Notes: generated from the sequence alone by a model not told the origin. A stretch of 37,459 bases of DNA from an uncultured Clostridia bacterium (GCA_947644595.1 CANSAE010000012.1:1-37459), one strand, 5' to 3'. Counted from the stretch's first letter, positions 16,873 to 25,523 are shown. A program made the numbers and translations.

Positions 16873-18261
16873 ATGGCAATGAATCGAACTGCGGCAAATG
16901 CGGATCGCATGGGGACGATGCCCGTAAATCAACTTCTGCTTTCTATGGCGGTGCCGATGGTGCTGTCTATGATGGTGCAGGCGCTTTATAATGTTGTTGA
17001 CAGTATTTTTGTTGCACGACTGAGTGAGGATGCTCTTACGGCGGTTTCGTTGGCATTTCCGTTGCAAAATATCATGATTGCGATTGGCGTGGGGATTGGT
17101 GTAGGTGTCAGTGCCCTCCTGTCCCGAATGTTGGGACAGGAAGATCAGGAAATGGCTGACCGATATGCCATGCAGGGATTTACCTTGGATATTATCGCCA
17201 TTGTGGCATTTTTTGTCATTGGCTTGTTTTTTGTAACCCCCTATGTGGCCTCTCAGATGGACCCGACGATGGAGAATGTTGCCGGCATTGCCTCAGACTG
17301 CGTGGTGTATCTGCGTATCGTATGTATGGCGTCTTTCGGCTTGTTTATGGCGACTCTATGCGAAAAACTGCTGTCCGGTACTGGGCGTACAATCCATACC
17401 ATGATTGCTCAAATGGCCGGTGCGGTGACGAATATTATTTTGGACCCTATTATGATTTTCGGACTGCTAGGGTTCCCGGCCATGGGGGTAGCCGGCGCTG
17501 CGCTGGCTACAGTCATCGGCCAGATCCTGAACGGAATCATTGGCCTGATTTTCAACCTGAAGCTCAATAAAGACATTCATTTAAAGCTTAGCTATCTCAA
17601 GCCTAGCGTTCCTATGATGAGCGCGATTTTGAAGATCAGCCTGCCGTCGATTTTGATGCAGGCCATCGGATCGATGCTGACTTATGTTTTGAATATTATC
17701 CTGATGGGCTTTTCCAAGACCGCTGTGGCGGTATATGGAGCCTATTTCAAACTGCAAAGCTTTGTGTTCATGCCGATTTTTGGGTTGAACAATGGCATGG
17801 TCCCCATTATTGGGTACAATTACGGCGCGAGAAATAAGGAACGGATCCACAAAACAGTGCGGTTGGCTATGACTTATGCGGTGGGAATCATGCTTTTGGG
17901 ACTTGCGGCATGCCATCTGTTCCCGGAGCAATTGCTTCGAATCTTTGATGCGTCAGAGGATATGATCGCCATGGGGGTACCTGCGTTCAAAACCATCAGC
18001 TTGTCCTTTGTTTTTGCGGGGATCAGTATTATCAGCAGCTCCACTTGTCAAGCGTTTGGATTTGCGGTATATAGCCTGATCGCATCCATTGCCCGGCAAT
18101 TGGTCGTGTTGTTGCCGTGTATTTATTTCATGAGCCTGACAGGCGCACTTTCCAATATTTGGTGGGCCTGGCCGATGGCAGAGATCATGTCACTGGTTGT
18201 GTGCCTGTTCTTCTTAAAGCGGGTATATCGAAAGACCGATATGAGCCTGAAGGAGACATAA
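16873..18261 (+). CDS. MATE family multidrug/metabolite efflux transporter
   Basis: 462 residues with twelve predicted membrane helices in two six-helix halves. Start ATG 16873, with GGAGAATG upstream. Family signatures are MAVPMVLSMMVQALYNVVDSIFVARLSEDALTAVSLAFPLQ at the N terminus (quoted in part: NVVDSIFVARL), GIGVGVSALLSRMLGQ, and the second-half equivalent IFGLNNGMVPIIGYNYGA. MATE proteins export cationic drugs or metabolites in exchange for sodium or protons; the substrate cannot be read. It has its own promoter and a strong terminator. Confidence 0.94.
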   Translation: MAMNRTAANADRMGTMPVNQLLLSMAVPMVLSMMVQALYNVVDSIFVARLSEDALTAVSLAFPLQNIMIAIGVGIGVGVSALLSRMLGQEDQEMADRYAMQGFTLDIIAIVAFFVIGLFFVTPYVASQMDPTMENVAGIASDCVVYLRIVCMASFGLFMATLCEKLLSGTGRTIHTMIAQMAGAVTNIILDPIMIFGLLGFPAMGVAGAALATVIGQILNGIIGLIFNLKLNKDIHLKLSYLKPSVPMMSAILKISLPSILMQAIGSMLTYVLNIILMGFSKTAVAVYGAYFKLQSFVFMPIFGLNNGMVPIIGYNYGARNKERIHKTVRLAMTYAVGIMLLGLAACHLFPEQLLRIFDASEDMIAMGVPAFKTISLSFVFAGISIISSSTCQAFGFAVYSLIASIARQLVVLLPCIYFMSLTGALSNIWWAWPMAEIMSLVVCLFFLKRVYRKTDMSLKET

Positions 18262-18263
18262 AA

Positions 18264-18300
18264 AGCAAAACAGCCGCCCGGAAGGGCGGCTGTTTTGCTT
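18264..18300. terminator. bidirectional intrinsic terminator
   Basis: Stem AAAACAGCCGCCC/GGGCGGCTGTTTT with loop ggaa, flanked by A-rich and T-rich sides, between the MATE gene and the minus-strand ktrA. Confidence 0.9.
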
Positions 18301-18946
18301 AGATATGTAAAAACTTGTCCAGATCTTTGTTGTGACCCATGATAAGCATCCGCTCATCCGCCTGAAATACATGGTCCGGACCGGTCAGAGGGTCCAGATT
18401 GGTACCCTTTTTGGTGGCCAGCACATTGATGCTGTATTTTTGGCGCGCAGATAGGAGCGCCAGGGTCTTACCGACCCAGGAGGGAGGAACGGATACTTCA
18501 TAAATGGAATACTCGGGGGTCAATTGGATGTAATCGAAGATACTTTCACTGGAATAGCATACGGCGGCCCAGTCTGCGATTTGCTTTTCCGGGTAGACGA
18601 TCTCATCAGCGCCGTTTCGCAGCAGAAATTTTTTGTGTACGTCGCTGGAGGCCCGGGACAGGACCAGAGGAGCGCCGTTATCTTTCAGCAATGCAGTGAT
18701 TTCCAGAGAACTCTGAAAATCGCTGCCGATGGCAACGATGCAAACATCAAAATTCCGCACGCCCAGGGACTTGATGAACTTCTCATTGGTGCAGTCTGCG
18801 ATTTGCGCGTTAGTCACATAGGGAAGTGCCCGGTTGACCAGACTTTCATCCCGATCAATGGCCAGAACCTCATGGCGCATGGCATGAAATTTTACAGCCA
18901 TGTGGTAGCCGAACCGGCCGAGGCCGATCAGTAAAATAGATTTCAT
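18299..18946 (-). CDS. ktrA: KtrA/TrkA-type potassium channel regulatory subunit
   Basis: 215 residues from ATG 18946, six bases after GGAGGT (a TTG one codon upstream is the only longer start). The RCK_N domain has the nucleotide-binding GLGRFGYHMA and the acidic end of strand 2 in LAIDRD. An RCK_C domain follows from about residue 135 (V-P-P-S-W-V-G-K-T-L, ending M-G-H-N-K-D-L). The ring of these subunits gates the membrane partner KtrB in response to ATP/ADP and, in some homologues, c-di-AMP bound by RCK_C. It lies 19 bases after ktrB in the same operon. Confidence 0.93.
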   Translation of the reverse strand: MKSILLIGLGRFGYHMAVKFHAMRHEVLAIDRDESLVNRALPYVTNAQIADCTNEKFIKSLGVRNFDVCIVAIGSDFQSSLEITALLKDNGAPLVLSRASSDVHKKFLLRNGADEIVYPEKQIADWAAVCYSSESIFDYIQLTPEYSIYEVSVPPSWVGKTLALLSARQKYSINVLATKKGTNLDPLTGPDHVFQADERMLIMGHNKDLDKFLHI

Positions 18947-18965
18947 CAAAGGACCTCCAATCCTT

Positions 18966-20312
18966 TTAGCCTACAGTGATATTTTCCAATGGTAGCTGTA
19001 CAGCCCCCGTCAGCGCATCTTGTTCTACCACGCCATACATGAGCGTCAAGCCGCCTACGCGGCCGATATACATCAGTAAGATCAGAATCAGGTGGGATAA
19101 TGCAGACAATTCCGGGGTATATCCCAGGGACAAGCCCACTGTTGCCACGGCAGAGGATGTTTCGAACAGTGCGCCCAGAAGAGGGATATGGTCAAGCCAG
19201 CAAAGGAGCATGCCGCCGCCTAAAAAGAGTATTTGATACAGCAAAAAAATTGCTGCCGCATTGCGCACCGCATGTTCCGACAGCCGCCGTCCGAATACCT
19301 CCGGGCTGGATTTTGCCCGAAAGGCTGCGATCATACCAAGTACCAAAACGGCCAGCGTATTCATTTTGAAGCCTCCGGCGGTGGAGCCCGTGGCCCCGCC
19401 CACCAGCATCAGGAGGATGGTCATCAATTGTCCTGGCTGGCTAAGCGTGTTCAGGTCTACCGTATTAAATCCGGCGGTTCTGGGGGTGATGGTTTGGAAC
19501 AACGCAGCTAATAGCCGTTGGCTGCCGGACAGAAAATCCCATTGTGGCTGAGAGAACTCAAACAAAAAGTAAGCGAAGCCGCCTGAAAGCAGACAGGCAG
19601 ACACTGCCAGCACCAGCTTGCTTTGCAGAGAATACCGCGAAAAGCGCAGTCCGTGATTCCGCAGGTCTCCCCAAGCAAGGAAGCCGATCCCGCCGGACAG
19701 GATCAAGGTGCAAATTGTCAGGACGATCAACGGATCATCGGCAAAAGCGATTAAGGAAGAGAAGGGCATATCAGCACCCATAAGGTCAAACCCTGCGTTG
19801 CAGAAAGCGGATATGGAGTGAAATACAGAATACCATAACCCTTTCCAAAGTCCAAAGCGGGGGATGAATCGGACCGACAGCAGTGCAGCGCCGACCAATT
19901 CCAGCAATGCGGCAGTTTTCAGAATAAAGGCCGTCTGCCGTAAAATGCCGCCTACATGGGGCGCGGAAATAGATTCCTGCATGACCCAGCGCTGTTTCAG
20001 GCCGATTTTTTTGCCGGAGAGCATAGAGAAGAATATGGCAATGGTAATCACGCCCATGCCGCCGATTTGAATCAAAAGCAAAATTACGACCTGACCGAAA
20101 ACGGTCCAGTGAGAGACAGTATCCGCCATGACCAGGCCCGTTACACAGGATGCGGAGGTTGCGGTGAAGAGTGCGTCCAATATGGAAGTGTGCTCACCGG
20201 AACGGGTCGCGAAAGGCAGCATGAGCAGAAGGGTCCCGGCGGCGATCAATGCAATGAAGCCCAATAAAATGATCTGCGCGGGCCGAATAACGCCACGATG
20301 AAGCCGATGCAT
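18966..20312 (-). CDS. ktrB: KtrB/TrkH-type potassium uptake membrane subunit
   Basis: 448 residues, ATG 20312 after GGAAAGGAGGG. Four M1-P-M2 repeats typical of the TrkH/KtrB family; selectivity-filter segments include TSASCVTGLV, SAFCNAGFDL, GGATGSTAGGFKM and SSAVATVGLSLG. The protein moves potassium, generally coupled to sodium in KtrB. Length fits KtrB (about 450) better than TrkH (about 480-490). First gene of the operon with ktrA. Confidence 0.95.
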   Translation of the reverse strand: MHRLHRGVIRPAQIILLGFIALIAAGTLLLMLPFATRSGEHTSILDALFTATSASCVTGLVMADTVSHWTVFGQVVILLLIQIGGMGVITIAIFFSMLSGKKIGLKQRWVMQESISAPHVGGILRQTAFILKTAALLELVGAALLSVRFIPRFGLWKGLWYSVFHSISAFCNAGFDLMGADMPFSSLIAFADDPLIVLTICTLILSGGIGFLAWGDLRNHGLRFSRYSLQSKLVLAVSACLLSGGFAYFLFEFSQPQWDFLSGSQRLLAALFQTITPRTAGFNTVDLNTLSQPGQLMTILLMLVGGATGSTAGGFKMNTLAVLVLGMIAAFRAKSSPEVFGRRLSEHAVRNAAAIFLLYQILFLGGGMLLCWLDHIPLLGALFETSSAVATVGLSLGYTPELSALSHLILILLMYIGRVGGLTLMYGVVEQDALTGAVQLPLENITVG

Positions 20313-20338
20313 GTCGCTCCCTCCTTTCCAATTAGCTT

Positions 20339-20367
20339 ATTATATCAAACTCTTGTTCAAGATGCAA
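20339..20367 (-). promoter_or_regulatory. sigma-A promoter of ktrBA
   Basis: On the minus strand, TTGCAT (20367-20362), 17-base spacer, TATAAT (20344-20339). Confidence 0.8.
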
Positions 20368-20426
20368 CGACAGTCAAGTTTGGTAAGTGTAAACTTTTGA
20401 AAAACAATTGATTTATCACGAGGGTA

Positions 20427-20523
20427 TGAGGAAGCCTTAAACAACATCCTGTCATAGATGCCAAAGGGCTGCGCCTCACAATTTGGATTTGTGCGCTTTT
20501 TCTAAAATCCATGCGCTTCCTCA
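20427..20523. other. structured intergenic segment, possible small RNA
   Basis: Nested inverted repeats in the gap between ktrB and tRNA-Pro. The outer arms are TGAGGAAGC (20427-20435) and GCTTCCTCA (20515-20523); the inner arms are TGGATTT (20484-20490) and AAATCCA (20505-20511). No open reading frame with a ribosome binding site covers it. It could be a small RNA or the remnant of a mobile element; I cannot tell which. Confidence 0.3.
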
Positions 20524-20530
20524 GCATCAC

Positions 20531-20574
20531 GAAAAAACAAGAAAGCCTTGTAACCATTGAGTCACAAGGCTTTC
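20531..20574 (-). terminator. intrinsic terminator downstream of tRNA-Pro
   Basis: Read on the minus strand, GAAAGCCTTGT/ACAAGGCTTTC with a 12-base loop followed by TTGTTTTTTC, placed just after the tRNA 3' end. Confidence 0.85.
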
Positions 20575-20578
20575 CCGC

Positions 20579-20654
20579 TGGTCGGAGTGGCGGGACTTGA
20601 ACCCGCGGCCTCTTGGTCCCGAACCAAGCACGCTACCAACTGCGCTACACCCCG
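20579..20654 (-). tRNA. tRNA-Pro(CGG)
   Basis: 76 bases with CCA encoded. Acceptor stem CGGGGTG/CACTCCG (one G-T pair), anticodon stem CTTGG/CCAAG with loop TTCGGGA, hence anticodon CGG reading CCG codons. T-loop GTTCAAGTC is present. Terminator directly downstream. Confidence 0.97.
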
Positions 20655-20755
20655 AAAAGCTTTACCATTATAGTAAGTTCCGAAGATTTTGTCAAGCATC
20701 ATTTCCTGCATAAGCCAGTCCAAAGGGGAATATAATTTCCCGGGAGGCGATCCTT

Positions 20756-21559
20756 GTGCAAAACTATAAACTCTATATTGCATCCGCGATCTTTGTGCTG
20801 ATAACAGTGTTGAAGCTGCTGCTGCCGGAGGTGACGCAGGAGGCCCGGACGCAGGTCGTGTCGGCAATTGACCGGGATATGGATTACCAGACCATGCTTA
20901 CCAATTTAGGAAGCGCCATTACCAGTGATACGGTAGAAGAGGCTATGGCCTGGCTGCGGGGCGAGGAACTGAAGCCGGCGGCGGTGTTGGAAACGCCCAC
21001 ACCACAGCCATCTCCGTCTCCAACACCAACTCCAACTCCAACTCCGGAGCCTACTCCTACGCCGGACCCGGTGCCGGAGCATGTACGGCAGGCGGTGAAC
21101 GCTTTTTTGGAGACACAGGCAGAGTTTTCCGACTATGATCTGCCCACGACAGTGAGTTATGATTACTTGGAAATTCCCTTTGAATACAGCGCTCCGGTAT
21201 CAGGTTATACATCCTCCGGCTTTGGATATCGGCTGCATCCGGTGGAAAACATTGTAAAATTCCATTACGGTACCGACTACGCCGTGAACAGCGGAACGGA
21301 TATTTTTTCCTTTGCGGACGGAACGGTCACCGAAGTGAATTGGGATGATGGATACGGCAATTATATCCGGGTCAGCCATGACGGTGGCTGGTCTACCCTT
21401 TATGCCCATTGCTCACAGACTTTTGTTCAGGCGGGGCAGAGCATTTCAAAAGGAGATAAAATCGCTTTGGCGGGCGCTACCGGAGAGGTTACCGGTCCGC
21501 ATCTGCATTTTGAACTGCTGCACGACGGCATTTATACCAATCCGGAGTTTTTCTTTTGA
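20756..21559 (+). CDS. spoIVFA: SpoIVFA-like M23 (LytM) domain membrane protein
   Basis: 267 residues, close to Bacillus SpoIVFA (264); GTG start seven bases after GGGAGGCG. One N-terminal membrane helix (about 5-25), a low-complexity Pro/Thr linker (about 79-105), then an M23 domain (about 140-267). Zinc-ligand positions are all present: H170 and D174 in HYGTD, and H249 and H251 in GPHLHFEL. A working endopeptidase is therefore possible, whereas SpoIVFA in Bacillus is thought to act as a scaffold and inhibitor. The stop overlaps the start of the next gene, an M50 protease, reproducing the spoIVFA-spoIVFB pair that controls pro-sigma-K processing. Naming rests mainly on that context; another LytM factor is the alternative. 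Confidence 0.78.
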   Translation: MQNYKLYIASAIFVLITVLKLLLPEVTQEARTQVVSAIDRDMDYQTMLTNLGSAITSDTVEEAMAWLRGEELKPAAVLETPTPQPSPSPTPTPTPTPEPTPTPDPVPEHVRQAVNAFLETQAEFSDYDLPTTVSYDYLEIPFEYSAPVSGYTSSGFGYRLHPVENIVKFHYGTDYAVNSGTDIFSFADGTVTEVNWDDGYGNYIRVSHDGGWSTLYAHCSQTFVQAGQSISKGDKIALAGATGEVTGPHLHFELLHDGIYTNPEFFF

Positions 21560-22134
21560 AGAGCCGGGTACAATTTGATGTCCGCCCGGGCGGGGTTCTT
21601 TTGCTGGCGCTGCTGTATTTTTTCGGGGACCTGCAAATTTTGGCAGTACTGTTTGGGAGCATTGTCATCCACGAGCTGGGTCACGCTGCGGCGCTGCGGA
21701 TATTCGGCGCCCGGGTCCGGCGCATCCGGGTGGATGTGACAGGATTTTGCATGGACTACCGGGGACTGCGTCTGACAAGAAGGCAGGAATTTCTGACGGC
21801 GGCGGCAGGGCCATTGGCCGGCGGTCTGGCAGCGTGGGGGCTGTCCTTTCTGGGAAATTGGTACGGAAGTGCATTTCTGCTGTTGTTTGCCGGGACCGGT
21901 TTGGTGCTGACAGGATTCAACCTCATTCCTGCCAAGCCGTTGGACGGCTGGCGCATGGTAGCGGCGCTGTTCCCAAATGCGGCGGAGACGGTCAGCCTTG
22001 CGGCGGGGGCTGTGACTTTATTTGTGGGACTTTGGCTCATGAAAGGCGGATACGGCCCGGGGCTTGCGGCCATGGGAGTAATGTTGCTGTTGTATGATAC
22101 GGTTCCGGAACGAAGAATTTATAGTAAAGCATAA
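21556..22134 (+). CDS. spoIVFB: SpoIVFB-like M50 intramembrane zinc metalloprotease
   Basis: 192 residues from a TTG start that overlaps the previous stop (TTGA), with GGAG eight bases upstream. Several hydrophobic helices carry the site-2 protease motifs: HELGH (H39, E40, H43) and NLIPAKPLDG (N122 to D130). Site-2 proteases cut substrates within the membrane; SpoIVFB releases mature sigma-K in the mother cell. It is shorter than the Bacillus protein (about 288) because the C-terminal CBS domain, which senses ATP there, is missing. Coupled to the spoIVFA-like gene and ended by a palindromic terminator. Confidence 0.85.
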   Translation: MKSRVQFDVRPGGVLLLALLYFFGDLQILAVLFGSIVIHELGHAAALRIFGARVRRIRVDVTGFCMDYRGLRLTRRQEFLTAAAGPLAGGLAAWGLSFLGNWYGSAFLLLFAGTGLVLTGFNLIPAKPLDGWRMVAALFPNAAETVSLAAGAVTLFVGLWLMKGGYGPGLAAMGVMLLLYDTVPERRIYSKA

Positions 22135-22162
22135 AGGCGGACCAAGTAGTCCGCCTTTATGT
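22131..22162. terminator. bidirectional intrinsic terminator
   Basis: ATAAAGGCGGAC/GTCCGCCTTTAT, 12-bp perfect arms with loop caagta, between the spoIVFB-like gene and the convergent minus-strand membrane protein, whose stop codon touches it. Confidence 0.85.
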
Positions 22163-22632
22163 TATTGCATTTCTTTCCGATGCCCCAAATGGATGCCGAT
22201 ATGCCCGATACCAAGAAAAACGCCTGCCGCAAATAGTAGCGGGTTTTTTCCATATACCGCCAGCAGCAGACAGGCCAGCGCCGGGAGCGATGCTCCCGCT
22301 ACGGGGATGCCCAAAATACCGCTGTAAAAATCTGCCATGGTGCGTTTGCTGCGGAAATACCGTACCCACCAGACCTCATACAGCACCATCAGCAGAAAAC
22401 TGCCTGCCAGCCACAGGGACCACGGCGACAGCGGCGATAGATTGAAATCTCTGAAAATCAGCACCAGCACGGTGACCAGTGCTTCACCGATACGCTCAAA
22501 AGCCAGAAGTATTTTATTTTCTCGGTTAACATAATCTTTATATCCTTCCGGCTGACATTTTGTCCACAAGAGGTTGGGGACCATGAGCATGACTAGGAAT
22601 ATCAAGCCAACGTAAGAAAAGCCAAAGTGCAT
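22162..22632 (-). CDS. small integral membrane protein of unknown function
   Basis: 156 residues from ATG 22632 after GAGGTGATT; the frame is open to 22701 but without a ribosome binding site. Four to five predicted membrane helices (about 3-22, 50-68, 70-92, 108-130 and 132-150). The early motif VPNLLWTKCQPEGY, then a helix with L-L-A-F-E-R-I-G-E-A, recurs in small membrane proteins of Clostridia as far as I recall, none with a known function. No catalytic motif. Confidence 0.82.
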   Translation of the reverse strand: MHFGFSYVGLIFLVMLMVPNLLWTKCQPEGYKDYVNRENKILLAFERIGEALVTVLVLIFRDFNLSPLSPWSLWLAGSFLLMVLYEVWWVRYFRSKRTMADFYSGILGIPVAGASLPALACLLLAVYGKNPLLFAAGVFLGIGHIGIHLGHRKEMQ

Positions 22633-22731
22633 GGGAATCACCTCTTTTTTCAGTTTATCATAGCCCGCCCCCCTTGTCAAAAAGCGCCTGATGATGTACA
22701 ATATCCCAATCAGAAACGATGGGAGAACTCC

Positions 22732-24567
22732 ATGGACAAACGACTCAAACGCATCTTACCCAAGGTGCAGAAGCCTGCCCGGTATACCGGCGGGGAATAT
22801 AATCAAATCATCAAGGACAAGGCGGACGTGGACCTTCGCATGGCGTTTTGTTTCCCGGATACTTATGAAATCGGCATGTCCAATATCGGTATGCGTATCC
22901 TCTACGGAGTTATCAACAAAATGCCGGATGTGTGGTGCGAACGGGTATTTGCCCCCTGGGGGGACATGCGGGAAGAAATGGTGCAGGCGGGTATCCCGCT
23001 GTATGCCCTGGAAAGCGGCGACCCAGTGTCGGACTTTGATGTGGTGGCTTTTTCCATTGGCTATGAGATGGCGTACACCACTGTGCTGGATATGCTGCAC
23101 TTGTCCGGCATTCCCCTGAAAAGTGCGGACCGCCCGGACCTGGTGCCCCTGGTGTTCGCCGGGGGAACAAGCTGCGTCAACCCAGAGCCTATGGCGGATT
23201 TTCTGGATCTGATGGTCATCGGGGAAGGGGAAGAAGTGGACTGCGAGGTTCTGGAACTGTTCCGCAGAGCGAAGCTTGAGGGCTGGAGCAAGCGGGAGTT
23301 TCTCGTAAAGGCCGCGCAGATCCAGGGCGTGTATGTCCCCAGCCTGTATGAGCATAGCTACAATGCCGATGGCACGCTTGCGTCAGTCACGGCTCTGGAA
23401 GGCGCGCCCGAGCGAGTAAAAAAGCGCATCATTGAGGATATGGACAGTGTGTATTTCCCCACAGCCCCCATCGTCCCCAGCACGGAGATTGTCCATGACC
23501 GGGTGAACGTAGAGCTGTTTCGCGGCTGTATCCGGGGTTGCCGCTTCTGCCAGGCGGGGTATGTCTATCGCCCAGTGCGGGCGAAATCTCCGGAGATCGT
23601 GGCGCGGCAGGGCATTGAGTTGCTGAAGAACACGGGGTATCAGGAAGCGACACTGCTGAGCTTGTCATCCAGCGATTACCGGCACTTGTCCGAGGCGTGC
23701 GATCTGATGCTGGACTGGTGTGAACCACGGGCATGCTCCTTATCCTTGCCCAGTCTGCGCGCGGACAATTTTTCCATGGACATCATGCAGCGATTGCAAA
23801 AGGTCCGCAAGGGCGGACTGACGTTTGCACCGGAAGCCGGGAGCCAGCGGCTGCGGGATGCCATCAACAAAAATGTGAAGGAAGAGGATCTGCTTCATTC
23901 CTGCAAAGTGGCGTTTCAGGGCGGATGGAACGGCGTGAAGTTGTATTTCATGCTGGGCCTGCCCACGGAGACCGATGAGGACGTGGTGGGGATTTCCGAA
24001 ATTGCCAATGAGGTGCTGCACACCTGGCGGGAGAACGCTGTAAACAAAAACCGCGGCGTACGCATCACGGTCAGTACCTCCATGTTCATTCCAAAGCCGC
24101 ATTCGCCTTTCCAGTGGGAAGCGCAGGTCCCCATGGAGGAATATATGAGGAAGGTAGAACTCCTGCGGGATTCCATCAAGGCCCGGAATGTGACGTACAA
24201 CTGGCACGATGCAAAGACCAGTTTCATTGAGGCTGTTTTATCTCGAGGGGACCGAAAGATCGGCGCGCTGATTGAAGAAGTCTGGCGTACCGGCGGCTAT
24301 CTGGAGGCCTGGGGAGATTATTTCGACTATAACCGATGGGCCTATGCTTTTGAGACCTGCGGTATTGACCCGGCGTTCTACGCCAACCGGGAGCGAGGGA
24401 AGGACGAACTGCTGCCTTGGGATGTGATCGATGTGGGTGTTGCCAAGCGACACTTGTGGCACGAGCGGGAGCGGGCGTATGCTTCGACATTGTCTCCGGA
24501 CTGCCGGAAGCAATGTACCGGATGCGGCGCGGCATCCCTGCTGAAAGGGGGCGTGTGCGATGCTTAA
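22732..24567 (+). CDS. B12-binding-domain radical SAM protein, TIGR03960 family
   Basis: 611 residues from ATG 22732, with GGGAGAAC upstream. The N-terminal half has a cobalamin-binding-like Rossmann region (AFCFPDTYEIGMSNIGMRIL, later SDFDVVAFSIGYEM). The radical SAM core carries the cluster cysteines C266, C270 and C273 in FRGCIRGCRFCQAG. The C terminus has extra cysteines in CRKQCTGCG, possibly a second metal site. It overlaps by 8 bases the companion TIGR03936 gene. The pair is conserved in Firmicutes, often next to ribonuclease G and rplU. The reaction is not established. Confidence 0.93.
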   Translation: MDKRLKRILPKVQKPARYTGGEYNQIIKDKADVDLRMAFCFPDTYEIGMSNIGMRILYGVINKMPDVWCERVFAPWGDMREEMVQAGIPLYALESGDPVSDFDVVAFSIGYEMAYTTVLDMLHLSGIPLKSADRPDLVPLVFAGGTSCVNPEPMADFLDLMVIGEGEEVDCEVLELFRRAKLEGWSKREFLVKAAQIQGVYVPSLYEHSYNADGTLASVTALEGAPERVKKRIIEDMDSVYFPTAPIVPSTEIVHDRVNVELFRGCIRGCRFCQAGYVYRPVRAKSPEIVARQGIELLKNTGYQEATLLSLSSSDYRHLSEACDLMLDWCEPRACSLSLPSLRADNFSMDIMQRLQKVRKGGLTFAPEAGSQRLRDAINKNVKEEDLLHSCKVAFQGGWNGVKLYFMLGLPTETDEDVVGISEIANEVLHTWRENAVNKNRGVRITVSTSMFIPKPHSPFQWEAQVPMEEYMRKVELLRDSIKARNVTYNWHDAKTSFIEAVLSRGDRKIGALIEEVWRTGGYLEAWGDYFDYNRWAYAFETCGIDPAFYANRERGKDELLPWDVIDVGVAKRHLWHERERAYASTLSPDCRKQCTGCGAASLLKGGVCDA

Positions 24568-25222
24568 GCTGCGGATGCGCTTTGAGAAAACGGGCCGGGC
24601 GGTGTATATCTCCCATCTGGACCTGATGCACACCTTTCACCGGGTGTTCCTGCGGGCGGGCTATCCCCTGAAGCATTCGGAGGGTTTTAATCCTCACCCG
24701 ATTCTGTCTATCGCCTTGCCCCTTTCTGTGGGACATGGGAGCGTGTGTGAAATCATGGACGTTACTTTGGTGCAGGATACTGTAGATACTGCACAAATGG
24801 CGGTTGACCTGAATGCTGTGTTGCCCGAGGGAATCCGAGTACAGGCACCCTATATCCCAGAAACAAAAGCCAGTGCCATCAAGTGGCTGCGGGTCATGGG
24901 ACGGTATGAATACGACGGAAAGCAGGCGGTGGAATTGATTGCGCCGCTGAGGGCATTTTACACTTGCTCGGAACTGCCCGTTTCCCGAAAGACCAAGCGG
25001 GGTGAGGGCATCATTGATATTGCTCCGTATGTGAAGGATGTGACGATAAATGCGGACGGGGAGGATGTGCGGTTAGCAGCCACGGTCTCTGTGAACGAGC
25101 CCACGATCAACCCGGAGCTGCTGGTGAAGGTCTTACAGCAAAACGATCCGGAATTGGCCCCGGACTTCGCGGAATTTACCCGATTGGAAATTTTCACGGA
25201 GAAAATGGAAGTCTTTCGATAA
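24560..25222 (+). CDS. TIGR03936 family radical SAM-associated protein
   Basis: 220 residues, start ATG 24560 overlapping the previous gene by 8 bases, with GGGGGCGTG upstream. The diagnostic N terminus includes YISHLDLMHTFHRVFLRAGY and HSEGFNPHPILSIALPL; the rest forms alternating strands and helices. It has no cluster cysteines of its own. In some species it is fused to the radical SAM partner, which indicates a shared but unknown reaction. Here ribonuclease G, the usual next gene, is absent, and a tRNA cluster follows after a short gap. Confidence 0.92.
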   Translation: MLKLRMRFEKTGRAVYISHLDLMHTFHRVFLRAGYPLKHSEGFNPHPILSIALPLSVGHGSVCEIMDVTLVQDTVDTAQMAVDLNAVLPEGIRVQAPYIPETKASAIKWLRVMGRYEYDGKQAVELIAPLRAFYTCSELPVSRKTKRGEGIIDIAPYVKDVTINADGEDVRLAATVSVNEPTINPELLVKVLQQNDPELAPDFAEFTRLEIFTEKMEVFR

Positions 25223-25293
25223 AACATCTGTTTGGGGTATTTGTGCTGTCAGCGGCGTAAACGGAAAAGAATGGGGAAAAAGTGAAAAAACTC

Positions 25294-25322
25294 TTGACAA
25301 ATGAGACATGCCTCTATATAAT
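25294..25322 (+). promoter_or_regulatory. consensus promoter of the tRNA cluster
   Basis: Perfect TTGACA (25294-25299), 17-base spacer, perfect TATAAT (25317-25322), 14 bases before tRNA-Met, as expected for a stable RNA unit. Confidence 0.92.
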
Positions 25323-25336
25323 ATCACTTGCGTTAT

Positions 25337-25413
25337 GGCGGCATAGCTCAGTTGGCTAGAGCATACGGTTCATACCCGTAGTGTCCCCGGTTCGAATCCA
25401 GGTGCCGCTACCA
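25337..25413 (+). tRNA. tRNA-Met(CAT), elongator type
   Basis: 77 bases with encoded CCA. Acceptor GGCGGCA/TGCCGCT, anticodon stem TACGG/CCGTA, loop TTCATAC, anticodon CAT. A paired first base and the lack of three G-C pairs at the anticodon stem argue for the elongator rather than the initiator. Confidence 0.95.
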
Positions 25414-25486
25414 CGTCAGAAGAAATTTACGGCGTTCCGCCCTCGGCTTGTGCCGTAGGCTTCACTCCTTAAATTCCTTCTTCCTT

Positions 25487-25523
25487 TTCAAATCGGACCC
25501 GTTTTCAGTGGGCTCCGATTTGA
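25487..25523. other. stem-loop between tRNA-Met and tRNA-Glu
   Basis: CAAATCGGA (with ccc) pairs with TCCGATTTG around a loop of about 18 bases. No T-run follows, so it is not a simple terminator. It may be a processing site, or the edge of a small RNA, in the 150-base spacer. Confidence 0.35.

Noticed and set aside
21000..21070. Repeat of CCAAC/CTCCA-type codons
   Set aside because: It encodes the Pro/Thr linker of the SpoIVFA-like protein; ordinary low-complexity coding sequence.
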